Assembly (NCBI GenBank): GCA_013823855.1
Contig: PNMW01000034.1
Location: 1-54,930 of the forward strand
Source: Lysobacteraceae bacterium
Lineage (GTDB): Bacteria; Pseudomonadota; Gammaproteobacteria; Nevskiales; Nevskiaceae
Direction: 5' to 3'
Length of the DNA: 54,930 nt
Shown in pieces: positions 36,540 to 44,511 of this stretch; position 1 is the first letter of the stretch; the number at the start of each line of letters is the position of its first letter. The translations under genes and the position numbers were made by a program. The notes beneath the pieces are model-generated. The model made no database searches. It was not told where the DNA came from and worked only from the letters and a program-made list of their open reading frames with translations.

Positions 36540-36566
36540 TGTAGATCAACAATTCAATGTTGACAA
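36538..36566 (-). promoter_or_regulatory. Sigma-70 promoter of the TetR gene
   Basis: On the minus strand TTGTCA (36561-36566) and TACAAT (36538-36543) are separated by 17 bases, close to consensus. The -10 overlaps the annotated ATG at 36539, which argues for a start further into the gene. The surrounding DNA is strikingly AT-rich against the high-GC background. Confidence 0.6.
36546..36563. promoter_or_regulatory. TetR-type operator dyad
   Basis: TCAACA (36546-36551) and TGTTGA (36558-36563) form an inverted repeat with a six-base spacer, inside the spacer of the minus-strand promoter and overlapping a plus-strand TTGACA at 36560-36565. Its place between divergent tetR and the PhyH gene makes it the likely autoregulatory operator. 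Confidence 0.6.
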
Positions 36567-36631
36567 AATTATCAATTATGCGCACGCTGTCATAAATAGC
36601 CGATCAGGCGATCACCGTGGAGGAGAATCCC

Positions 36632-37603
36632 GTGAGCTACACGACCATTCCAAGCCGCTGCCTCAGCGAAGAAGAACTTCACCGTTATCGCGAGGATGGC
36701 GTCGTGATGATCAGGAGCGCGATCGACCCGAACTGGCTCGGCCTGATCGAGCACGGCGTGGAGAAGGCGCGCGCGAACCTTTCGCTGCAGGGGCGATTCA
36801 TGTCGCGCAAGACGCGCGGTTACCAGATGGACACCTTCCTCTGGAAGCACGTCGACGAGATCCGCGACGCGATCTACTACGGTCCCTTTGCGCACTGGGC
36901 CCAGCAACTCCTGGGCAGTCGCGAAGTGCGCTTCTTCTACGACCAGATGTTCGTCAAGGAGCCGGGCACCGATGCGCCGACCCCCTGGCACCAGGATCTG
37001 TCGTTCTGGCCGATCCGCGGCGAGCAGATCGCCTCGTTCTGGATTCCGCTCGATCCGGTCACGCGCGACAGCAGCGGCCTGATGTACGTCCGCGGGTCGC
37101 ACCGCTGGCCGCAGCGCTTCAAGGCGGTCTCGCCCGACTACGTGGCGGCGATCATCGACGAGGCGATGGACGACATTCCCGACATCAACGCCAAGCCATC
37201 GGAATACGAACTGCTCGACTGGGACATGCAGCCCGGCGACATCCTGATGTTCCACCCGCTGACCCTGCACGGCAGCCACGGCAACAGCCACCGGACACGC
37301 CGACGTCGCGCGCTGGCGCTGCGCTGGACGGGCGACGACGTGGTGTGGGCGCCGTCGGCGAAGCGGATGCCGGTGCACTTCCCTCATGAATCGAAGATCG
37401 GCGGAGGACTCAGCGGGGCCGCCTTCCCGCGCATCCTGCCGGCACCGGTCGAGGCGGAACGCGCCGCGCGCCGATTCCCGGAATCACCCGACAAGCGGCA
37501 ACTGCTCGCGTCCGGCCTCAACAACCTCGTCGCCGCGGCCCGACTCAGGCTCCGGTCACGGCCGCTGCAACTGAAGCAGACCTGGGGCACTCAGGCGCGA
37601 TGA
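36632..37603 (+). CDS. Phytanoyl-CoA dioxygenase (PhyH) family protein
   Basis: A 323-residue Fe(II)/2-oxoglutarate oxygenase. The metal ligands are visible as His120 and Asp122 in WHQDLSFWP and His213 in PLTLHGSHGN; an arginine-rich RTRRRRALALRW follows for 2-oxoglutarate binding. The GTG at 36632 is preferred because GGAGGAG sits six bases before it; an in-frame GTG at 36617 lacks such a site. It is the first gene of a plus-strand catabolic operon divergent from tetR. It likely hydroxylates an aliphatic position or a CoA ester; the substrate is unknown. Confidence 0.9.
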   Translation: MSYTTIPSRCLSEEELHRYREDGVVMIRSAIDPNWLGLIEHGVEKARANLSLQGRFMSRKTRGYQMDTFLWKHVDEIRDAIYYGPFAHWAQQLLGSREVRFFYDQMFVKEPGTDAPTPWHQDLSFWPIRGEQIASFWIPLDPVTRDSSGLMYVRGSHRWPQRFKAVSPDYVAAIIDEAMDDIPDINAKPSEYELLDWDMQPGDILMFHPLTLHGSHGNSHRTRRRRALALRWTGDDVVWAPSAKRMPVHFPHESKIGGGLSGAAFPRILPAPVEAERAARRFPESPDKRQLLASGLNNLVAAARLRLRSRPLQLKQTWGTQAR

Positions 37604-37634
37604 GCACCGCGTCCTTCGACTCCGAGCGAACATC

Positions 37635-38708
37635 ATGAGCCTGCTGAAAACCGCACAGCCGACGCGCCACCCGAATCCCGCGACGAAGGCCACCGGCCTC
37701 GCCCACCTGATCTTCGAGCGTCCGGATCTCGATCTCGCCGCGCGCTTCCTCACCGACTTCGGCCTCTCCGTGCTGTCCCGCGATGCGGATACGCTGTACC
37801 TGCGCGGCACCGCCAGCGCCCCGTACTGCTACCGCGTGCAGCGCGCGGCCAGGGCGCGCTTCGTCGGCCTGGCGTTCACCGCCGGCTCACGCGGCGATCT
37901 GGAGGAGCTGGCGCGCCTGCCGGGCGCGAGCCCGGTGCGGTCCAGCCCACACCCGGGCGGCGGCGAATTCGTCAGCCTTGTTGATCCATCGGGCTTTCTC
38001 GTCGAGGTCATCCACGGGCAGGCTCCGGAAGCGGCGCTGCCGCAGCGGCAGCCGATGGCATTCAACGTGGGCGCCCAGCGCGTCCGCATCAATGCCACGC
38101 AGCGGCCTCCGGTGCGGGCGCCAGACATCATCCGCCCTGGCCACGTGGTCATCGAAGTCGCCGACTGGCAGGCCACGAGCGCCTGGTACACGCAACATCT
38201 CGGTCTCATTCCGAGCGACGTGCAAGTGCTGCCCGATGGCTCGCCGGCCGTCTGCTTTTTCCGCCTCGACCTGGGGGATCAACCCGCCGATCACCACACG
38301 CTGGCGATGGCGCAGGGCTTCATGCCGCTGTACAGCCACAGCGCCTACGAGGTCGTCGACGCCGATGCCGTCGGCATCGGCCAACGGGTGCTGCGCGAAC
38401 AGGGCTGGAAGCACGCCTGGGGCATCGGGCGCCACATCCTGGGCTCGCAGATCTTCGACTACTGGAACGATCCCTGGGGCGCCAGGCACGAGCACTACTG
38501 CGACGGCGACGTCTTCACGGCCGACCGTCCGATGGGTGTGCATCCGGTCAGCCGGGAGGCGATGGCGCAATGGGGGCAGCCGATGCCCGCTTCATTCACC
38601 AAGCCGAAGCTCACGCCGGCCGCGATTGCGGCCCTGATCGGCAATCTCAGGCGCAGCCCGGATCTCACGATCTCGAAGCTGCTCACGCTCGCCAGGCTGT
38701 TCGGCTGA
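37635..38708 (+). CDS. Type I extradiol ring-cleavage dioxygenase (VOC superfamily)
   Basis: A 357-residue protein with two vicinal-oxygen-chelate modules. The Fe(II) ligands of the active C-terminal module are visible: His170 in RPGHVVIEV, His220 or 221 in ADHHTLAMAQG, and Glu286 in RHEHYCDGD. The segment GIGRHILGSQIFDYWNDPWG near 263-282 holds the conserved catalytic His and Tyr and matches BphC-type extradiol enzymes. It should open a catechol ring next to the hydroxyls. About 60 C-terminal residues go beyond the usual family length. It lies 31 bases after the PhyH gene, and a fumarylacetoacetase-type hydrolase follows. Confidence 0.88.
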   Translation: MSLLKTAQPTRHPNPATKATGLAHLIFERPDLDLAARFLTDFGLSVLSRDADTLYLRGTASAPYCYRVQRAARARFVGLAFTAGSRGDLEELARLPGASPVRSSPHPGGGEFVSLVDPSGFLVEVIHGQAPEAALPQRQPMAFNVGAQRVRINATQRPPVRAPDIIRPGHVVIEVADWQATSAWYTQHLGLIPSDVQVLPDGSPAVCFFRLDLGDQPADHHTLAMAQGFMPLYSHSAYEVVDADAVGIGQRVLREQGWKHAWGIGRHILGSQIFDYWNDPWGARHEHYCDGDVFTADRPMGVHPVSREAMAQWGQPMPASFTKPKLTPAAIAALIGNLRRSPDLTISKLLTLARLFG

Positions 38709-38739
38709 CGCCCCTCCGCTCACCCATCAAGAGACCCGC

Positions 38740-39693
38740 ATGAGCCTCAACATCATCCGCTTCGAACACCAGAACCGCGCGCAATGGGGCGTGATCCGCG
38801 GCATCACGATCACCCCGATTCCCGGCGACTACGCCACGACAGGGGCGCTGATCCTCGGCATCTCGATCGCAGACCTCGCCGCGTTGCAGGGGCCGACCTT
38901 GTCCCTGTCCGAGGTGAGGCTGCTGTCGCCGGTGACCGCCAACCAGCAGTTCATCTGCCAGGGCGCGAACTACCGCCAGCACATGATCGAGTCGGGAATG
39001 GACCCGGACGTGAAGACCTACAACATGATCTTCACCAAGGCCCAGAGCTGCATCGCACCCGCCGACACCGACGTGATCAAGCCACGCCGCGTGCAATTCC
39101 TCGATTACGAGATCGAACTGGGGCTCGTGTTCAGGAAGGCGATCCGCGGCCCGGTCGTCGTCACCGACAGCAATCTGCACGAGTTCGTCGCGGGCGCGGT
39201 GATCGTCAACGACTATTCGGCCCGCGATGTCCAGATTCCGCAGATGCAGTTCTACAAGGGCAAGTCGTTCCGCACCTTCGGGCCGATCGGGCCCTGGCTG
39301 ACGCTGCTCGAACCCGCCGAGATCGCCCAGCTGAAAGCGCTGCGGCTGACGCTGACGGTCAACGGCGAGATCCGCCAGAACGATTCCACCGCCAATCTCG
39401 TCCATGGCCCGGCGGAGACCTTGACCGAACTCAGCGGCGTGCAGGATTTCGCGCCCGGCGACCTGCTCGCCACCGGCACGCCGGCCGGCTGCGCGCTATC
39501 GGTTCCGTCGCCAGCCAAGCAGAAGCTCGGCGCCCTGCTGCCGGAAGCGAAGAAATGGAAGATCTTCCTGAACGTCCAGTCGAAGCGGACGCAATACCTG
39601 AAGGTCGGCGATGTCGTGGAGGCGCGCATCAGCAATGCCGATGGCAGCGTCGACCTCGGCGCGCAGCGCAACCGCATCGTGGCCGAGGGCTGA
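38740..39693 (+). CDS. Fumarylacetoacetate hydrolase family protein
   Basis: A 317-residue member of the FAH superfamily. The metal-binding segment is DYEIELGLVF near residues 123-132, with an acidic residue later in NDYSARDVQ, and KSFRTFGPIGPW is the typical substrate loop. The C-terminal LATGTPAGCALS and KVGDVVEARISN are conserved. Members hydrolyse C-C bonds of ring-cleavage products or isomerise and decarboxylate them. It lies between the extradiol dioxygenase and an acyl-CoA ligase, where a C-C hydrolase of a meta-cleavage pathway would be expected. Confidence 0.92.
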   Translation: MSLNIIRFEHQNRAQWGVIRGITITPIPGDYATTGALILGISIADLAALQGPTLSLSEVRLLSPVTANQQFICQGANYRQHMIESGMDPDVKTYNMIFTKAQSCIAPADTDVIKPRRVQFLDYEIELGLVFRKAIRGPVVVTDSNLHEFVAGAVIVNDYSARDVQIPQMQFYKGKSFRTFGPIGPWLTLLEPAEIAQLKALRLTLTVNGEIRQNDSTANLVHGPAETLTELSGVQDFAPGDLLATGTPAGCALSVPSPAKQKLGALLPEAKKWKIFLNVQSKRTQYLKVGDVVEARISNADGSVDLGAQRNRIVAEG

Positions 39694-39696
39694 GCC

Positions 39697-41655
39697 ATGC
39701 AGGGGATCGCCAGCCTGCGTGACGTCGAGCGCGCCGAGGCCGCCGGCCTTCCGGCCGATCTGCCCGACAGCACCTACGAGATGATCCGGCGGGGCGCGAG
39801 CCTCGATCCGGAAGCACCGGCGCTGAGTTTCTTCCTGAGCACCGACCAACACCGGCGCCCGGAGACCTGGCGCTATCGCGAGCTTGTCGAACGCATCACC
39901 CAGACCGCGAACTTCTTCGACCGGCTCGGCGTCAGGAAGGACTGCGTCGTCGCCTTCGTGCTGCCGAACATGCCCGAAACGCATTTCGTGATCTGGGGCG
40001 GACAGGCGGCGGGGATCGTCGCCGCGCTGAATCCCTTGCTCGAAGGTCCGGCGCTGGCCGAACTGCTGAATGCCGCGAACGCCAGCGTGCTGGTCACGCT
40101 CGCGCCGTTCCCCGGCACCGATCTCTGGACCAAGCTCCAGCCGCAGCTCGAATATCTCCAGTCGCTGCGGCACCTGGTGCTGGTCGATCTGCCGGATCGC
40201 GTCCGTGGCCTCAAGCACTACGCGGCAAGGCTGATGCAGCGCCGGGAGATCCATCGTCTGCACGGGCGCCGCGGCCTGCGCGGCGCGGTACCGACGTCGA
40301 TCGCCATCCATCACTTCAACGCCGCGATCGCGCGCGAGCGCGGCGACCTGCTCAACAGCGGCCTCCGCTTCAGCGCCAGCGACGAGTCCTCGTACTTCTG
40401 CACCGGCGGCACCACCGGCCTGCCGAAGATTGCGATGCGCCGCCATCGCAACGAGATCGCCAACGCCTGGAGCGCGGCGCAGTTCCTCGGCGACGGCATC
40501 GGCAGCGGCAAGGTGGTGTTCTGCGGGTTGCCGCTGTTCCATGTCAACGGCGTGCTGGTCACCGGGCTGCTGCCATTCTCGAAGGGCGCGCACGTGATCC
40601 TCGGCACGCCCCAGGGCTACCGTGGCGATGGCGTCATCAAGCGCTTCTGGGAAATCGTCGAACAGCACCGCATCAACTTCTTCAGCGGCGTGCCGACGCT
40701 GTATGCCGCGCTGCTGCAGGTGCCGATCGGCGGGCGTGACCTGCGCTCGCTCGAGTACGGACTCTGCGGCGCGGCGCCGATGCCGATCGAGGTATTCCGC
40801 ACCTTCCAGGAGCAGACCGGCCTGAAGATCCTCGAGGGCTACGGGCTGACCGAGGCGACCTGCGTCAGCAGCGTCAATCCGCCGCTGGGCGAGCGTCGAC
40901 TCGGCTCGATCGGGCTGCGGATTCCCGGGCAGCGCATGAAAGCGGTGGTGCTCGACGAGCAGGGCCGCTGGCAACGCGACTGCGCGATCGACGAGGTCGG
41001 CGTGCTGGCGGTAAGCGGGCCGAACGTGTTTTCCGGCTATCGCCTGCCAGAGCAGAACCAGGGCCTGTGGATCGACGACGACGCCGGCAATCGCTGGCTC
41101 AACACCGGTGACCTCGCACGACAGGATGCCGAGGGCTATTTCTGGCTGACCGGCCGCAAGAAGGAACTGATCATCCGAGGCGGCCACAACCTCGACCCGC
41201 AGACGATCGAGGAGCCGCTGCATCGCCATCCGGCCGTGGAGATCGCCGCCGCCGTCGGCCGGCCCGACGCGCACGCCGGCGAACTGCCGGTGGCCTACGT
41301 GCAGCTGCGTGCCGGGGCCAGTGCGACCGAGAGCGAGCTGGCCGAGTTCCTGAAGCACGAAATCACCGAGCGCGCCGCGCTGCCGAAGCAGGTGCGGATC
41401 ATCGACCAGATGCCGCTGACCGCGGTCGGCAAGATCTTCAAGCCGGCGCTCCGACGCCGCGAGACGAAGGACGCCCTCGAGTCGGCGCTGCGCGAGCGCG
41501 GTATCGCGTTTCGTACTCTGACCGTCACGGAGGACAAGGCCAGAGGGCTGGTCGTCGACGTGCAGCTGCAAACCGGCGCTTCGCAGGACGAGGCCCGCAA
41601 GGTGCTCGGCCGCTTCCCGTTTCCGATCGTGATCGACGCAGGCGGCCGGTCATGA
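39697..41655 (+). CDS. Acyl-CoA synthetase (AMP-forming)
   Basis: A 652-residue ANL enzyme, longer than most FadD proteins. The phosphate loop reads CTGGTTGLPKIAMRRHRNE, with Gly in place of the usual Ser and Ile in place of Gly, and A5 is EGYGLTEAT. The hinge region has LNTGDLARQDAEGYFWLTG and the C-terminus TAVGKIFKPALRRRE; about 70 further residues follow. The start is three bases after the FAH stop, and the stop overlaps the next ATG as ATGA. It likely activates an acid released by, or entering, the pathway encoded around it. Confidence 0.92.
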   Translation: MQGIASLRDVERAEAAGLPADLPDSTYEMIRRGASLDPEAPALSFFLSTDQHRRPETWRYRELVERITQTANFFDRLGVRKDCVVAFVLPNMPETHFVIWGGQAAGIVAALNPLLEGPALAELLNAANASVLVTLAPFPGTDLWTKLQPQLEYLQSLRHLVLVDLPDRVRGLKHYAARLMQRREIHRLHGRRGLRGAVPTSIAIHHFNAAIARERGDLLNSGLRFSASDESSYFCTGGTTGLPKIAMRRHRNEIANAWSAAQFLGDGIGSGKVVFCGLPLFHVNGVLVTGLLPFSKGAHVILGTPQGYRGDGVIKRFWEIVEQHRINFFSGVPTLYAALLQVPIGGRDLRSLEYGLCGAAPMPIEVFRTFQEQTGLKILEGYGLTEATCVSSVNPPLGERRLGSIGLRIPGQRMKAVVLDEQGRWQRDCAIDEVGVLAVSGPNVFSGYRLPEQNQGLWIDDDAGNRWLNTGDLARQDAEGYFWLTGRKKELIIRGGHNLDPQTIEEPLHRHPAVEIAAAVGRPDAHAGELPVAYVQLRAGASATESELAEFLKHEITERAALPKQVRIIDQMPLTAVGKIFKPALRRRETKDALESALRERGIAFRTLTVTEDKARGLVVDVQLQTGASQDEARKVLGRFPFPIVIDAGGRS

Positions 41656-42383
41656 CGCGGACACCGACAGCCGTCGTCAGCGGGGGCTCCTCCGGGATTG
41701 GCAGGGCCATCGTCGCCCGATTGCATGCCCAGGGCTGGCAGGTCCATGCCTGCGGTCGCGATCCGGCCAAGCTGGCTGCACTGGAGCGGGAATTCACCGG
41801 CGTCCGCGCTACCGCCTGCGATCTGCGTGACCGCCTCGCGGTCCGCGCCTGGGCCGGATCGGTGCAGGCGGAGCGCCATTCGATCGACCTGCTGGTCAGC
41901 AACGCCGGTGGTCTGCACGAGATCGACTTCACCCGCGATGATCTCGCCGATGTCGATCTGACTGCCGACCTGCGTGGCAATACCGAGTCGGCGATCCATC
42001 TGATCGCCGAATTCCTGCCGGCGCTGCGCCGCTCGGGGCACGGCGCGCTGCTGATCGTCAGCTCGGGCTATGCGCTGGCGCCGGCCACTCGCGCGCCGCT
42101 GTACTCGGCAGCCAAGGCGGCGCTGCACAGCCTGTCGAAGTCGCTGCGCGTGCAGCTGGCAGCGCATCGGCTCACGGTCACCGAGTTGCTGCCGCCGGTC
42201 GTCGACACGCCTGCCGTCAGCCACCGCGCGGTCGCCAAGCTCGATCCGGCGCGGGTTGCCGGACAGGCGATCGAAGGCGCCCTGCGCGGCGCTGCCGAGG
42301 TCAGGCCCGGCGCCGTGCGCTTTCTGCCCTTGTTGCTGCGCCTGGCGCCCGGCTTCGCCGAGCGCCTCGTGGCCCGCACCTGA
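41652..42383 (+). CDS. Short-chain dehydrogenase/reductase
   Basis: A 243-residue classical SDR. The cofactor motif is SGGSSGIGRAI near 10-20, followed by NAGG, the catalytic serine in LLIVSSGYAL and Tyr/Lys in YSAAKAAL. It should oxidise a secondary alcohol or reduce a ketone with NAD(P). It is translationally coupled to the acyl-CoA ligase by an ATGA overlap and sits nine to twelve bases before the flavin hydroxylase start. Confidence 0.93.
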   Translation: MTRTPTAVVSGGSSGIGRAIVARLHAQGWQVHACGRDPAKLAALEREFTGVRATACDLRDRLAVRAWAGSVQAERHSIDLLVSNAGGLHEIDFTRDDLADVDLTADLRGNTESAIHLIAEFLPALRRSGHGALLIVSSGYALAPATRAPLYSAAKAALHSLSKSLRVQLAAHRLTVTELLPPVVDTPAVSHRAVAKLDPARVAGQAIEGALRGAAEVRPGAVRFLPLLLRLAPGFAERLVART

Positions 42384-42394
42384 GGATGATCGGG

Positions 42395-43978
42395 ATGGAT
42401 CCCCTGCCCACTGAAGTCGATGTGCTGGTGATCGGCCATGGCCCGGTCGGCGCGGCGCTCGCCGCGCTGCTCGGACGCTACGGCACGCGCGTGCTGGTGA
42501 TCGACAAGGCCGCCGACATCCTGATGGCGCCGCGCGCGATCGCCCTCGACAACGAGGCGCTGCGCATCCTGCAGATGATCGGCCTGGCCGAGGACGCGTT
42601 CGAGAAGATCGCGATCCCGCAGGTGCGCATGCATTGCCCGCTGGTCGGCGAGTTCGGCCGGGTCAATACCAGCGGCAGCATCGACGGCCACCCGAAGCTG
42701 GTGACCTTCTATCAGCCTGATCTCGAACGGGCCTTGCGCGAGCAGGCGGCAAGCCATCCATCGGTGACGGCGCTCGGCAGCATCGAATGGCTGGATCACG
42801 AGCAGCAGGCCGGGCAGGTGATCGCGCGGCTGCGGCTCGCCGACGGCCAAGTGCGCTCCGTGCGGGCGAAGTATCTGGTCGGCGCCGATGGTGCCGGCTC
42901 CTCGGTGCGCAAGGCCATCGGCGAGGACTTCGACGGCAAGACCTATGCCGAAGACTGGCTGATCATCGACGCGCGGAACGTGCCCGGGGACTTCGACCAC
43001 GTCGAATTCATCTGCGATCCGCGCCGGCCGACGCCGCACATGGTCGCGCCCGGGGGCCGCATCCGCTGGGAGTTCATGCTCCGGCCCGGCGAGACGCGGG
43101 AGGACATGGAGAAGGACGAGACCATCGCCAGGCTGCTCGCGCCCTGGGCCGCGTCCGACAGCCTGAAGATCGAGCGCAAGGCGGTTTACCGCTTCCACGC
43201 ACGCTCCTGCCAACACTATTCCAAGGGCCGGGTGTTCCTGATCGGCGATGCCGCGCATATCACCCCGCCGTTCGTGGGCCAGGGTCTGGTCGCCGGGCTC
43301 CGGGATGCCGCGAACCTGGCGTGGAAGCTGGCCTGGGTGGTCAGCGGACGCGCATCGCCCGGGATCCTCGACAGCTATGACCACGAGCGCCGTCCGCACG
43401 CGACGAAAATGATCGCGCTGGCCAAGCTGATGGGCCAGCTGGTGATGCCGCGCAATCGCGCGATGGCGTTTCTCGTGCACGGCTCGATGAAACTGCTGCG
43501 GCTGGTGCCCGCGCTGCGCCGCTTGCTCGACGAGCTGGGTGTGAAGCCGAAGAACGAATTCGATGCGGGGCTGTTTGCGCCCGGCCGGGCATCGATGCGC
43601 CGAGGCGGCCAGTTGCCACAGGGGCTGGTGCGATCGGCGGCAGGTGAAATCCTGCTCAGCGACGAGGCGCTCGGCGACTCGCTGAACCTGGTCAGCTTCG
43701 GCGTCGACGGCGCGACACGGCTGTCCGACGAAACCGGCAGACGCTGGACGAGCCGCGGTGGCGGGTTCGTCCACTTCCGCTTGCGCGGCTCGCAGTCGCC
43801 CGGTTCGCCGGACAGCTTCGAGGACCTCGACAACCGGCTGATACCCGGCGGCGCGCCCTGCGGCTGGTGTGCGGTGGTCAGGCCGGACCGCACCATCCTG
43901 CACGACGGTCCCGTTGCCGATGCCGAGCGCATCGTCGGCGAATCGCTGGCACTGCTCGAAGGGACGGGGATCTCGTGA
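42395..43978 (+). CDS. FAD-dependent aromatic hydroxylase (MhpA-like)
   Basis: A 527-residue class A flavoprotein monooxygenase. The FAD-binding GxGxxG is VLVIGHGPVGAAL near 10-22, the DG motif is LVGADGAGSSVRKAIG, and the GD motif is VFLIGDAAHITPPFVGQGL near 284. The C-terminal thioredoxin-like domain is present. The length and GRIRWEFMLRPGE segment are close to 3-(3-hydroxyphenyl)propionate hydroxylases. GAGG nine bases upstream favours the ATG at 42395 over that at 42386. In this cluster it would hydroxylate a phenol to the catechol that the extradiol enzyme cleaves. It overlaps the next gene as GTGA. Confidence 0.92.
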   Translation: MDPLPTEVDVLVIGHGPVGAALAALLGRYGTRVLVIDKAADILMAPRAIALDNEALRILQMIGLAEDAFEKIAIPQVRMHCPLVGEFGRVNTSGSIDGHPKLVTFYQPDLERALREQAASHPSVTALGSIEWLDHEQQAGQVIARLRLADGQVRSVRAKYLVGADGAGSSVRKAIGEDFDGKTYAEDWLIIDARNVPGDFDHVEFICDPRRPTPHMVAPGGRIRWEFMLRPGETREDMEKDETIARLLAPWAASDSLKIERKAVYRFHARSCQHYSKGRVFLIGDAAHITPPFVGQGLVAGLRDAANLAWKLAWVVSGRASPGILDSYDHERRPHATKMIALAKLMGQLVMPRNRAMAFLVHGSMKLLRLVPALRRLLDELGVKPKNEFDAGLFAPGRASMRRGGQLPQGLVRSAAGEILLSDEALGDSLNLVSFGVDGATRLSDETGRRWTSRGGGFVHFRLRGSQSPGSPDSFEDLDNRLIPGGAPCGWCAVVRPDRTILHDGPVADAERIVGESLALLEGTGIS

Positions 43979-44460
43979 ACCACCGGATCGTCATCCGCTA
44001 TCCGTTCGCGCCGGCGGTGCTCCTGCGCGCGCTGATCACGCCCCAGTTCCACGTCGACAAGGCACTCCGCCTCGGTGCCTTCCGCTGCGAGCTGCTCGAA
44101 CAGGGCACGAACGGAACGGCGATGACCCTGCGCATGCGTCGACGAATGCCGACCGCCGCGCCGGTGCCGCGTGCACTCGCCAAGCTGATCCCGCCCGAGC
44201 TTGTTGTCGAACACCACGACCAATGGGATGCGTCGAGCGGCTGCGGTCTCATCGCGGTGCAGATCGCGCACGCGCCGGTGCGACTGCGCGCGCGAGCCTC
44301 GGTGCTGGCAATCGAATCCGGCTGCGAGCACCGGTTCGACTGGGAGATTGCCGCCTCGATTCCACTCGTCGGCGGCGCTCTGGAGCGGTTCATCGCCCAG
44401 GACCTCGATCGCAGCCTGCAGATCGAAGCCACCGTGGTTCGGGAAATGTTGGCGCAGTAG
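43975..44460 (+). CDS. DUF2505 family protein (SRPBCC-like fold)
   Basis: A 161-residue protein with a GTG start sharing GTGA with the hydroxylase stop. It opens NHRIVIRYPFAPAVLLRALI, includes TAMTLRMRRRMPT, and ends with VGGALERFIAQDLDRSLQIE, the pattern of DUF2505 proteins, which have a START/SRPBCC-type pocket. A role in binding or shuttling a hydrophobic pathway compound is plausible. It is the last gene in the coupled block. Two copies of CAAGAGCCG follow. Confidence 0.78.
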   Translation: MNHRIVIRYPFAPAVLLRALITPQFHVDKALRLGAFRCELLEQGTNGTAMTLRMRRRMPTAAPVPRALAKLIPPELVVEHHDQWDASSGCGLIAVQIAHAPVRLRARASVLAIESGCEHRFDWEIAASIPLVGGALERFIAQDLDRSLQIEATVVREMLAQ

Positions 44461-44461
44461 A

Positions 44462-44487
44462 CAAGAGCCGGCGCGGGGCAAGAGCCG
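44462..44487. repeat. Direct repeat CAAGAGCCG between DUF2505 and DUF1302 genes
   Basis: The nine-base unit occurs at 44462-44470 and 44479-44487, one and a half helical turns apart (17 bases), just before the ribosome-binding site of the DUF1302 gene. It could be a paired activator or repressor site. Confidence 0.35.
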
Positions 44488-44511
44488 CGCTACTTTCTGG
44501 AGGGGAGATCG

